From a virus: DNA of 47,190 nucleotides. The stretch covers positions 1 to 47,190 of IMG/VR virus record IMGVR_UViG_3300006752_000046. One strand, given 5' to 3'. The translations under genes were made by a program, and so were the position numbers. The notes beneath the pieces were generated by a model. It searched no databases and was not told where the DNA came from. It worked only from the letters and a program-made list of their open reading frames with translations. Positions 15,181 through 23,801 of this stretch are shown here, one piece after another. The first letter of the stretch is position 1, and the number at the start of each line of letters is the position of its first letter.

Positions 15181-15692
15181 TTGTAAAACTATTTGATATT
15201 CAAAATGGCAAGGTAGTTCCAACAGAACATTGTTACACATTAAAGTCACTTAAAGATATAATGGATAATTATCCAGATGACTATCTAAAAATTTATCAAT
15301 ATTTATTTTATATGACATGTCCTAATCCTGACATGAATCCATTTTTTCATACTCCTGAACATGAAAAAGAAGAAATTATAATGAAAGAAGTAGATGGTGA
15401 ATTTTCTACAGAAGATGATGATGTATGGGCAGCATTAAAGTTTTGTGAAAAAATGTATCAAACACCTACCTCTAGAGCTTATAAAGGTATTGCAGCTATG
15501 TTAGATAGATTAGGTAGATACATGCAAACTACACCTATTGAACATGGTAGAGATGGTAATATTAACTCTTTAGTAAATGCAGCGGCTAAATATCAACAAA
15601 TAAGAGAATCATTTAAAGGAGCTTATAAAGATCTTCAAGAAGAACAACAAAGCAATGTAAGAGGAGGAATAGGACTAGGGTATGATCAATGA
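15177..15692 (+). CDS. Conserved phage protein upstream of terminase (small terminase candidate)
   Basis: 171 residues. The first part is a small alpha/beta region. Residues about 60-75 are acidic (KEVDGEFSTEDDDVWAALKF). The C-terminal half is helical (SRAYKGIAAMLDRLGRYMQT, then a GRDGNINSLVNAAAKYQQIR segment). I recall this sequence style from other large Bacteroidota-type phages, just before the large terminase. Position directly upstream of and overlapping terL (11 bases) is where the small terminase subunit usually lies, but no clear helix-turn-helix is visible. The call as TerS is tentative; as a conserved packaging-region protein it is solid. Confidence 0.55.
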   Translation: MIVKLFDIQNGKVVPTEHCYTLKSLKDIMDNYPDDYLKIYQYLFYMTCPNPDMNPFFHTPEHEKEEIIMKEVDGEFSTEDDDVWAALKFCEKMYQTPTSRAYKGIAAMLDRLGRYMQTTPIEHGRDGNINSLVNAAAKYQQIRESFKGAYKDLQEEQQSNVRGGIGLGYDQ

Positions 15693-17898
15693 TACAGAAA
15701 TATATCAAGATATTCCTACATGGGATAATGGCAAGTGGACTACTACAAACTTTGATACTAGAGAAGACTTTGCTATTTATATAAGAGATCTATTTAAAGA
15801 ACCTGGTCAGTATGCATTTGATAAAGTATCTAAAGAATTTAATGTAGAAGCTACTAAGTTTAATACTCAAGGTTTTTATTGTGCAGCGCCATTTAAATCA
15901 AGAGATTTTATTAATTACTGGGAAGGTGAAAAGAAAAAATGTAGAAAGGGTGTAATATACAAATCAGGAGATAAGGTTTGGTATATAGCAAGAGACTACT
16001 ATATGTGGTTAAACTTCTTACCTATTTTTAATAAAGAGATTCAAAAGTTTGGATTTGCTGATATTAGAGATGCTCAATATCATATGGCACTATATGAAGT
16101 GCTAGCAGAGTTAAACTATAAACATGTTGCTATATTAAAAAAACGTCAGATAGCTTCTTCTTATTATCATATGGCCAAGCTTATAAATCAACAATGGTTT
16201 GAGTCAGGTGTAACACTTAAGATAGGAGCCAGCCTTAAAGATTATATTAATGAGAAGGGATCTTGGAAGTTCTTAGATGAGTATGCAGCATTCTTAAATG
16301 AACATACTGCATGGTACAGACCAATGAATCCTAGTAAAGTAATGATGTGGCAGCAAAAGATTGAGGTCAGAAAAGGTAATAGAAAAACTGAAGTAGGTCT
16401 CAAAGGAACTATACAAGGTATGTCATTTGAGAAAGATCCTACAAATGGGGTAGGTGGTCCAGTTAAATACTTCTTTCATGAGGAGGCTGGGATTGCACCT
16501 AAGATGGATAAGACCTATGAGTATATGAGACCTGCAATGAGATCAGGACTGACTACTACAGGACTATTTATAGCAGCAGGATCAGTGGGTGATTTATCAC
16601 AATGCAATCCACTCAAAGATATGATTCTTAATCCAACATCTAAAGATGTTTATGCTGTAGAAACTAATTTAATAGATCATAAAGGTACTGAAGGTATGTC
16701 AGGCTTGTTTATTCCAGAACAGTGGTCTATGCCACCTCATATAGATCAATATGGTAACTCTAATGTAGAAGAAGCTACAATAGCTTTACAACAACAGTTT
16801 GATGATTGGAAAAGAGAGTTAGCTCCAGAAGATTATCAATTAAGAATATCTCAACATCCAAGAAATATTAAAGAAGCTTTTGATAATAGATCTGTTTCTA
16901 TATTTCCTACACACCTTCTTTCTGCACAATCTAGAAGAATAGAGGAAAAGGAATACGGCTATGAATTTTTAGATATATCTACAGATGCTAATGGTAAACC
17001 TACAGTTACAAAAACTAATAGACAACCTATAAAAGAGTTTCCTGTAAATAAAAAAACAGAAGATAAAACAGGTTGTCTTGTAGTTTGGGAAAGACCTAAT
17101 AAAGAAAAACCAGATTTTGGAAGTTATTATGCTTCAATTGACCCCGTTGCAGAAGGTAAGACTACAACATCAGATTCATTATGTTCTATTTATGTAATGA
17201 AGAATTCTGTAGAAGTTACTAAAGTAACAGGAACAGAAACTGAAACATACATTGAACAAAGCAAAATAGTAGCAGCATGGTGCGGAAGATTTGATGATAT
17301 AAAACAAACGCATCAGAGATTAGAACTTATAATAGAATGGTACAATGCCTGGACAGTAATTGAGAATAACATTTCTTTATTTATTAACTATATGATAAGT
17401 AGAAAGAAACAAAAGTATCTTGTTCCAAAAAGTCAAATAATGTTTTTAAAAGATTTAGGTGCTAATAAGAATGTGTTCCAAGAATATGGTTGGAAGAATA
17501 CAGGAACAATGTTTAAGGCTCACATGCTTAGTTATGCTATTGAATACATTAGAGAAGAGTTAGATCAAGAAACAAAAGAAGATGGTACAGTAGTTAAAAC
17601 AACTTATGGAATAGAGAGAATTCCTGATCCTATGTTAATAAAAGAAATGCAAGAATATGCAGATGGAGTTAACGTAGATAGATTAGTATCATTTGTAGCA
17701 CTTGTATCTTTTATGAGAATACAAGAGTCTAATAGAGGTTATACTAAGCAGATTATAAGGGATGACGCAGCTAAAAAGTTGCAAAAGTCAGAAAATTTGT
17801 TTAAATTAAACAGTAGTCCATTTACTCATATGGGTAGAAAAAATAAAAAAATAAAAGGTAGTAATCGTAAAAGATCTGCTTTTAAAAATATTAAATAA
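15682..17898 (+). CDS. terL: Terminase large subunit
   Basis: 738 residues. The ATPase domain occupies about 100-420. A degenerate Walker A lies at AILKKRQIASSYYH (about 151-163, where KKRQxxSS replaces a standard P-loop). Walker B is VKYFFHEEAG (261-270) with E267/E268, and an AAGSVGD segment forms a coupling-like strand. The RNase-H-like nuclease domain follows from about 475, with YYASIDPVAEG (first catalytic Asp, about 486), VIENNI and downstream acidic residues. Length and the divergent Walker A fit the large terminases of crAss-like and related phages. It pumps DNA into the prohead through the portal encoded next. The first 100 residues are an extra N-terminal region. It starts 11 bases inside the upstream gene. 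Confidence 0.85.
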   Translation: MINDTEIYQDIPTWDNGKWTTTNFDTREDFAIYIRDLFKEPGQYAFDKVSKEFNVEATKFNTQGFYCAAPFKSRDFINYWEGEKKKCRKGVIYKSGDKVWYIARDYYMWLNFLPIFNKEIQKFGFADIRDAQYHMALYEVLAELNYKHVAILKKRQIASSYYHMAKLINQQWFESGVTLKIGASLKDYINEKGSWKFLDEYAAFLNEHTAWYRPMNPSKVMMWQQKIEVRKGNRKTEVGLKGTIQGMSFEKDPTNGVGGPVKYFFHEEAGIAPKMDKTYEYMRPAMRSGLTTTGLFIAAGSVGDLSQCNPLKDMILNPTSKDVYAVETNLIDHKGTEGMSGLFIPEQWSMPPHIDQYGNSNVEEATIALQQQFDDWKRELAPEDYQLRISQHPRNIKEAFDNRSVSIFPTHLLSAQSRRIEEKEYGYEFLDISTDANGKPTVTKTNRQPIKEFPVNKKTEDKTGCLVVWERPNKEKPDFGSYYASIDPVAEGKTTTSDSLCSIYVMKNSVEVTKVTGTETETYIEQSKIVAAWCGRFDDIKQTHQRLELIIEWYNAWTVIENNISLFINYMISRKKQKYLVPKSQIMFLKDLGANKNVFQEYGWKNTGTMFKAHMLSYAIEYIREELDQETKEDGTVVKTTYGIERIPDPMLIKEMQEYADGVNVDRLVSFVALVSFMRIQESNRGYTKQIIRDDAAKKLQKSENLFKLNSSPFTHMGRKNKKIKGSNRKRSAFKNIK

Positions 17899-17903
17899 TA
17901 ACT

Positions 17904-20666
17904 ATGCAAGTATTTAATGCACTCCAGTTAAAAAAAGGCGCTAAAGTTGAACAAAATAAAATGGGTACTATTACACAACCTATTCAATTTTTATCATCTA
18001 AGAAAAAAGATGAGCAATGGGCAGCTTGGAATCTTGATTGGCTTGAATGGAATGGATTAAAACAACTTAGAAGAAATTCAAGAAGACTTTTAAAAAATTA
18101 TAAATTAGCTAAAGGGCATATAGATAGAACTGATTATATAGTAGAAGATGATAATGAGTCTAGAGATATTGTCAGTATGTTAACTGATAATCAAAGTGAA
18201 GGTTCTGCATTAGAGCTTAAATTTTATCCTATTATACCTAATGTAGTTAATGTACTTGTAGCAGAGTTTGCAAAAAGATCAACAAAGCTTTCATATCGTG
18301 CTGTAGATGAATTTTCTTATAATGAAATGCTTGAACAAAAAAGAGTTGAAGTAGAAAATGTTTTAGTAAATCAAGCTAAAGTAAAAACAATGTCTGCTTT
18401 GCTAGCTCAAGGTTTAGATCCAGAATCAGAAGAAGCGCAACAACAATTAAGTCAAGATAATTTAAAAACACTTCCAGAAATAGAAATGTACTTTAAAAAA
18501 AGTTACAGATCTATGATTGAAGAATGGGCTACTCATCAACACAAAGTAGACGTTGAAAGATTTAGATTAGAAGAACTAGAAGAAAGAGCTTTTAGAGATA
18601 TGCTTATTACTGATAGAGAGTTTTGGCATATGAGAATGATGGAAGATGATTATGATGTTGAACTTTGGAATCCAGCATTAACCTTTTATCATAAATCTCC
18701 TGATTCAAGATATATTTCTGATTGTAACTGGGTTGGTAAAACAGATATGCTTACAACATCAGATGTAATTGATAAGTATGGATATCTTATGACTGAAAAG
18801 CAATTAGAAGCTTTAGAAGCAATATATCCAATAAGAGCAGCTGGTTATAGTATTGGAGGAATTCAAAATGATGGAAGTTTTTATGATCCAACTCAATCTC
18901 ATGAATGGAATACACAAAGACCTTCTTTAGCAATGAGACAATATACTAGCTTTATGGGTGATAGTACAGTTTCAGATGGAGATGATATTGTAAATAGAAT
19001 ACTTTCACAAGGAGAAGATTATCAAGATGATGGAAGTGCTTATTTATTAAGAGTGACAACATGTTATTGGAAGTCTCAAAGAAAACTTGGTCACTTAACT
19101 AAAATTACAGATGAAGGTGAAGTTTTAAATGAAGTTATTACAGAAGATTATAAAATTACAGATAAACCAATATATGATAATAGATTGTTTAAAAACAAAA
19201 CTAAAGATAATTTAGTATTTGGTGAACACATAGAATGGATTTGGATTAATGAAGTTTGGGGTGGCATTAAAATAGGACCTAATGTCCCAAGCTATTGGGG
19301 TATGAATAATCCTTCAGGATTTACACCTATGTATATAGGTATTGATAAGAAAAATCCTGGTAAATTAAAATTTCAATTTAAAGGTGACAATAACTTATAT
19401 GGATGTAAACTTCCTGTAGAAGGTGCTGTATTTTCAGATAGAAATACTAAATCTACAGCACTTGTAGATTTAATGAAACCTTTTCAAATTGGTTATAATA
19501 TGGTAAATAACCAAATTGCAGATATTCTAGTTGATGAGTTAGGTACTGTAATTATGTTAGATCAGAATACATTACCACAACATTCTTTAGGAGAAGATTG
19601 GGGTAAAGGTAATTTATCTAAAGCTTATGTTGCAATGAAAGATTTTGGAATGTTACCTTTAGATACTTCTATTACAAATACAGAAAATGCATTAAACTTT
19701 CAACATTTTCAAAAATTAGATTTAGATCAAACTAATAGATTGATGTCTAGAATTCAATTAGCAAATTATTTTAAACAACAAGCTTATGAGACAATTGGTG
19801 TTAATCCACAAAGAATGGGTCAACAATTATCTCAAATGACAGCTACAGGTGTAGAACAAGCTGCTAATGCATCATATGCTCAAACAGAAACATATTTTAT
19901 TCAACATTGTGATTATTTAATGCCAAGAGTTCATCAAATGCGTACTGATCTTTCACAATATTATCATAGCACAAATCCTTCTAATAGGTTAACATATATT
20001 ACAAGTGCAGATGAAAAAGTTAATTTTGAGATTAATGGTATAGATATGTTAATGAGAGATCTTAATATTTTTACATCTACAACAGCTAATCATAGATCAA
20101 TATTAGAACAGTTAAAACAAATGGCTCTTCAAAACAATACTACTGGTGCTTCTATATATGATTTAGGAAAAGTTGTTCAATCAGATTCTATTGCTGAACT
20201 TAATGCTGCCATGAAAGATTCTGAACAAAAACAACAGCAGCAACAACAAATGCAAATGCAACAAGAGCAGCAAATGCAAGAACAACAACTTCAAGCACAG
20301 CAACAGCAAGAGAAAATGAAAATTGATTCTCAAGCTATGGAAAAAGAAAAAGATAGACAAAAAGATATTCTTATTGCTGAAATTAGAGCTGCAGGATATG
20401 GGTCAACAGTTGATTTAAATAGAAATCAGCAATCCGATTATCAAGATGCAATGAATAATATACGTAAAACTGAACAATATCAACAACAAACTCAAGTTGA
20501 AAGACAAAGGCAAGCAAATGATATGGTAAAGCATTCTCAAAAAATAAATGTTGAAGAACAAAGAATTCAAGCTCAAAGAGATATTGCTAATACTCAACTG
20601 CAAATTGCTAAAGAAAATAAGAATAAATATGATTTTAAATCTTCTAAAGATAATAAGAAAAAATAA
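17904..20666 (+). CDS. Portal protein with Gln-rich C-terminal tail
   Basis: 920 residues, five bases after terL. The N-terminal 100 residues are basic and aromatic. A long helical region follows (about 140-230), and central beta/alpha segments (LWNPALTFYHKSPDSRYISD, SAYLLRVTTCYWKSQRKLGH) resemble portal wing and stem regions. Residues about 773-806 are a nearly pure Gln/Met/Lys tract, followed by a long charged coiled coil to the C-terminus (about 810-920), perhaps forming the barrel. The portal forms the dodecameric DNA channel at the capsid vertex. The call rests on length, position between terL and the head genes, and overall architecture. Confidence 0.75.
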   Translation: MQVFNALQLKKGAKVEQNKMGTITQPIQFLSSKKKDEQWAAWNLDWLEWNGLKQLRRNSRRLLKNYKLAKGHIDRTDYIVEDDNESRDIVSMLTDNQSEGSALELKFYPIIPNVVNVLVAEFAKRSTKLSYRAVDEFSYNEMLEQKRVEVENVLVNQAKVKTMSALLAQGLDPESEEAQQQLSQDNLKTLPEIEMYFKKSYRSMIEEWATHQHKVDVERFRLEELEERAFRDMLITDREFWHMRMMEDDYDVELWNPALTFYHKSPDSRYISDCNWVGKTDMLTTSDVIDKYGYLMTEKQLEALEAIYPIRAAGYSIGGIQNDGSFYDPTQSHEWNTQRPSLAMRQYTSFMGDSTVSDGDDIVNRILSQGEDYQDDGSAYLLRVTTCYWKSQRKLGHLTKITDEGEVLNEVITEDYKITDKPIYDNRLFKNKTKDNLVFGEHIEWIWINEVWGGIKIGPNVPSYWGMNNPSGFTPMYIGIDKKNPGKLKFQFKGDNNLYGCKLPVEGAVFSDRNTKSTALVDLMKPFQIGYNMVNNQIADILVDELGTVIMLDQNTLPQHSLGEDWGKGNLSKAYVAMKDFGMLPLDTSITNTENALNFQHFQKLDLDQTNRLMSRIQLANYFKQQAYETIGVNPQRMGQQLSQMTATGVEQAANASYAQTETYFIQHCDYLMPRVHQMRTDLSQYYHSTNPSNRLTYITSADEKVNFEINGIDMLMRDLNIFTSTTANHRSILEQLKQMALQNNTTGASIYDLGKVVQSDSIAELNAAMKDSEQKQQQQQQMQMQQEQQMQEQQLQAQQQQEKMKIDSQAMEKEKDRQKDILIAEIRAAGYGSTVDLNRNQQSDYQDAMNNIRKTEQYQQQTQVERQRQANDMVKHSQKINVEEQRIQAQRDIANTQLQIAKENKNKYDFKSSKDNKKK

Positions 20667-20694
20667 TTTAGCTATATAATGCAAAATTTTTAAT

Positions 20695-20730
20695 AAAGAA
20701 TTGTAAAGAATTCTAAATCTTTAAGATTTA
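20695..20730. promoter_or_regulatory. Operator-like palindrome and direct repeats
   Basis: AAAGAATT occurs twice at about 20695 and 20705. It is followed by the near-perfect palindrome TAAATCTTTAAGATTTA (20714-20730), one base before the promoter motif at 20731. A one-base centre is too tight for a terminator hairpin and looks more like a protein-binding site upstream of the capsid operon. Confidence 0.4.
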
Positions 20731-20743
20731 TTTTAGTATATTA
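20730..20743 (+). promoter_or_regulatory. Putative late promoter of capsid operon
   Basis: ATTTTAGTATATTA, a full match to the recurrent motif, ends 26 bases before ATG 20770. It lies in the 103-base gap between portal and scaffold-like genes and would drive the capsid genes up to the terminator at 23729. Confidence 0.65.
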
Positions 20744-20769
20744 AAGTAATAACCAACAAAAACTAACAA

Positions 20770-22059
20770 ATGGCAGAAAAATTAAATGAGGAAACTCAAG
20801 TGCAAGACTCTACAACGGTAGAGGAAGTAGAAGTAAATTTAGATGAAATTTTTGGTCAACCAGGTGCTGAAAGTGTAATGTTACCTTCAGAAGAAGTTGA
20901 ACCAGAAATAGAAGATAAAAAGTCAAATATTTTTTCTAAAAAAGAAGAACTTGACACAACGTTCATTGACAAGACTGAGACTACAACTGAAAAACAAGAA
21001 AAAGTTGAAACTCCTGTAGATACTAAAGATTTAGTAGATGAAGCATTAGCTGAATTAGATGATGCAATTACAGAAGAAGAAACTGTAGAAAATAAACCAG
21101 GAAGACGTAAAACTGATAAGAATGGTTTGCAAGAGTTGGCTTCTAAAATGATTGAAGAAGGAACTCTTTTTGCATTTGATGATGATAAAGATTTATCAGA
21201 ATACAGTACTAAAGACTTTAGAGAATTGTTTGAAGCTAATTTTCAAGAAAGAGAAGCTACGATAAGAAAAAATACTCCTAAAGAGTTTTTTGAATCACTT
21301 CCTTCTGAACTTCAAGTAGCTGCAAAATATGTTGCTGATGGTGGTCAAGATTTAAAAGGATTATTTAGAACTCTTTCACATGTTGAAGAAGTTATGGAAT
21401 TAAATCCAGAAGATGAGAATCATCAAGCTGAAATTGCAAGACAATATTTAACAGCAACTAATTTTGGAACTAGTGAAGAAATAGAAGAAGAAATTGAAAC
21501 TTGGGCAGATACTGAAAGACTAAGTAAAAAAGCTAACCAATTTAAACCAAAGTTGGATAAAATGCAAGAAAAAATAGTAGCCCAAAAACTAGCAGAGCAA
21601 GAACATAAAAAATCTCAACAAGAAGAAGCTGCCGCTCAATACATGGACAATGTATATAATACATTATCAGAAGGTACATTAGGTCAAATAAAACTAGATA
21701 AAAAAATTCAAAATCATTTATATTCTGGTTTAGTTCAACCTAATTATCCATCTATATCAGGTAAACCTACTAATTTATTAGGGCATTTACTTGAAAAATA
21801 TCAGTTTGTAGAACCAAGACATGATTTAATTGCAGAAGCTTTATGGCTACTATCTGATCCAGATGGTTATAAAACTAAAATAAAAGATCAAGGATCTAAA
21901 AATGCTGTAGAAAAAACAGTTAGGCAATTAAAGACTGCTCAGTCACAAAAAAATAGTTCTTCATCTATTCAAGATTCTAATAATAATAATAGAAGAAGAC
22001 AACAACCAACAAGAAAACCAACAATACAACGTAAGAACAATATGTTCAAACGTTTTTAA
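20770..22059 (+). CDS. Acidic scaffold-like head protein
   Basis: 429 residues. The N-terminal 120 residues are very acidic and low in complexity (EEVEVNLDEIFGQPGAESVM and long Glu/Asp/Thr runs). The middle is helical with a likely coiled coil (about 250-290, KLDKMQEKIVAQKLAEQEHK). The C-terminus is Asn/Arg/Gln-rich and basic (RRRQQPTRKPTIQRKNNMFK). An acidic helical protein with a basic C-terminus directly upstream of the major capsid gene is the usual layout of a scaffolding protein, whose basic end binds the capsid shell. Alternative: an internal virion protein. It is preceded by a promoter motif and an AACAAA-rich leader. Confidence 0.6.
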   Translation: MAEKLNEETQVQDSTTVEEVEVNLDEIFGQPGAESVMLPSEEVEPEIEDKKSNIFSKKEELDTTFIDKTETTTEKQEKVETPVDTKDLVDEALAELDDAITEEETVENKPGRRKTDKNGLQELASKMIEEGTLFAFDDDKDLSEYSTKDFRELFEANFQEREATIRKNTPKEFFESLPSELQVAAKYVADGGQDLKGLFRTLSHVEEVMELNPEDENHQAEIARQYLTATNFGTSEEIEEEIETWADTERLSKKANQFKPKLDKMQEKIVAQKLAEQEHKKSQQEEAAAQYMDNVYNTLSEGTLGQIKLDKKIQNHLYSGLVQPNYPSISGKPTNLLGHLLEKYQFVEPRHDLIAEALWLLSDPDGYKTKIKDQGSKNAVEKTVRQLKTAQSQKNSSSSIQDSNNNNRRRQQPTRKPTIQRKNNMFKRF

Positions 22060-22090
22060 TTAGTAAACAAATAAAAACAAATAAAAACAA
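22060..22090 (+). promoter_or_regulatory. A-rich translation leader of the capsid gene
   Basis: The 31 bases before the capsid ATG contain AAATAAAAAC twice in tandem and then AAATG, with no Shine-Dalgarno. Related AACAAA-rich leaders precede 20770 and 23802. Such A-rich, unstructured leaders are known to support strong translation in Bacteroidota. Confidence 0.5.
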
Positions 22091-23710
22091 ATGGCAACTC
22101 CAGTTTTAAACAATGGTATCTTTCTACGGGATACAGCGTACAGCGCAAGTTCACACGTAGATTCTTACCACTTGGTTAACATGTTGAAAGATGCAGAACC
22201 AATGGACTTAGGTCCAGTGGACTTATGGGCAATGTCTCAGAAAGTTGAAATGCCTCTTTATCAAATGTCTAGCTTTGGTGGAAAGAACGTAATTGAAGTA
22301 GATAATGCTCGTGGAGAGTATAAGTGGCAAACACCAGTATCTAGAGACCTTCCTTATGTTGTTGAAGACATTGATCCTTCATTAGCAGATACAAGAGGTG
22401 CAGATGGTACTACTTTCCGCATTAAGATGAGCTGCAGAGAATTTGGACATGGTGATATTATCACATATGACAAATACAATGGAGCTGAACTTTACATTAC
22501 TGATGAAGATATTCTTCCTACAGGTGATGGATTTATCTACACTGTGCAGATGGTTAACAATAACAACTCTGCAACTTTTGATTCTCGCTTTTTAGAAAAT
22601 GGAACTAAGTACTTTAGAAAAGGTTCTGCAAGAGGTGAGTATGGAGAAAGATTTTCTGACATTACTACAGGAACAGGTTTCCGTGAATTCTACAACTATG
22701 TAGGTGGGGCAGAAGCACACGTTCACTATTCAGTTTCTTCTAGAGCTGATCTTATGATCAAAGGTGGAATGAATGCTGATGGTACTGTACCAGTAACTGA
22801 GATCTGGAGATCTTCAGGAGATAACATGGATCCTTCTGTAGCATCACTAGATGATATGGTATCTAAAATGGGTAAAGAGGGTGTAAAAAGAGCCTTTGAT
22901 AATGGTGATCTTTCTAGATCTTTCCTTACACAAATGGAAGCTGCTCACTTAACAAAAGTAGCAAATGACATTGAGTCCTACCTAATGTGGGGACAAGGTG
23001 GTAGAGTTAGACAAGACGGACCAGATGATTTGAGATTATCTGTAGGTCTTTGGCAACAACTTGATAACTCTTTCAAAAGAGTATATAACAAGAACAACTT
23101 TAACCTTGATCTATTCCGTTCTGAGATTTATAACTTCTTTAACGGTAAAGTTGAATTCCAAGGTCCAGATCCAAGTAGACAATTGATTGTCCAAACTGGT
23201 ATGGGTGGAATGAGAATGGTAAATGAAGCTATCAAGAGAGAAGCAGTTGCTTCAGGTCTTGTAATTCAAGCTGCTGATATCGGTGCTATCACTGGTCAAG
23301 GTATGGACTTGAACTTTGGATTTGCTTACACTTCTTATGTAATTCCTTTCCTTGCTAATGTTAAGTTTGTACTTAACCCAGCATTTGATAATGTAAACAC
23401 TAATGATATTGAGAACCCAATCATTGATGGATTCCCATTATCTTCTTATTCATTCATTATCTTTGACATCACTGATAATACTAATGACAATATCTACTTA
23501 TTGAAATTGTCTTGGGATAATCAACTTAAGTGGTGGTATCAAAATGGTACAATGGACTACATGGGACGTAGCCAAGGATTCCAGTCTTCTGGACAATTTA
23601 ATGGTTACCGCGTCATGATGTCACAAACAATGCCTGCAATTTGGGTAAAAGATCCAACTAAGGTATTGAAGATTGTAATGAGAAACCCAGTTACTGGAGG
23701 ATCATTCTAA
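22091..23710 (+). CDS. Major capsid protein
   Basis: 539 residues, MATPVLNNGIFLRDTAYSAS onward. It has a mixed alpha/beta content with a long central helical region (DPSVASLDDMVSKMGKEGVK through TKVANDIESYLMWGQGGR) and a beta-rich end (FNGYRVMMSQTMPAIWVKDP, then a VMRNPVTGG tail). These are consistent with an HK97-fold capsid protein. Supporting evidence is context (after portal and scaffold-like protein), a strong terminator directly downstream, and codon choice clearly shifted to C-ending codons (TTC, AAC, TAC) relative to neighbours, as for the most abundant protein. The HK97 fold is inferred, not visible as a motif. Confidence 0.8.
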   Translation: MATPVLNNGIFLRDTAYSASSHVDSYHLVNMLKDAEPMDLGPVDLWAMSQKVEMPLYQMSSFGGKNVIEVDNARGEYKWQTPVSRDLPYVVEDIDPSLADTRGADGTTFRIKMSCREFGHGDIITYDKYNGAELYITDEDILPTGDGFIYTVQMVNNNNSATFDSRFLENGTKYFRKGSARGEYGERFSDITTGTGFREFYNYVGGAEAHVHYSVSSRADLMIKGGMNADGTVPVTEIWRSSGDNMDPSVASLDDMVSKMGKEGVKRAFDNGDLSRSFLTQMEAAHLTKVANDIESYLMWGQGGRVRQDGPDDLRLSVGLWQQLDNSFKRVYNKNNFNLDLFRSEIYNFFNGKVEFQGPDPSRQLIVQTGMGGMRMVNEAIKREAVASGLVIQAADIGAITGQGMDLNFGFAYTSYVIPFLANVKFVLNPAFDNVNTNDIENPIIDGFPLSSYSFIIFDITDNTNDNIYLLKLSWDNQLKWWYQNGTMDYMGRSQGFQSSGQFNGYRVMMSQTMPAIWVKDPTKVLKIVMRNPVTGGSF

Positions 23711-23728
23711 TCTAAACAATAAATTCTT

Positions 23729-23763
23729 AAAAGGGGGAGGGCTTTTCCTCTCCCTTTTTTTTT
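23729..23763 (+). terminator. Strong intrinsic terminator after capsid gene
   Basis: A 12-bp stem, AAAAGGGGGAGG (23729-23740) with CCTCTCCCTTTT (23747-23758), one G-T wobble, a 6-base loop and nine T residues to 23763. It is almost the same stem as the one at 29709-29748. Confidence 0.9.
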
Positions 23764-23801
23764 AATAACCAACAAAATAATAATCAACAAAAACAAAACC
23801 A

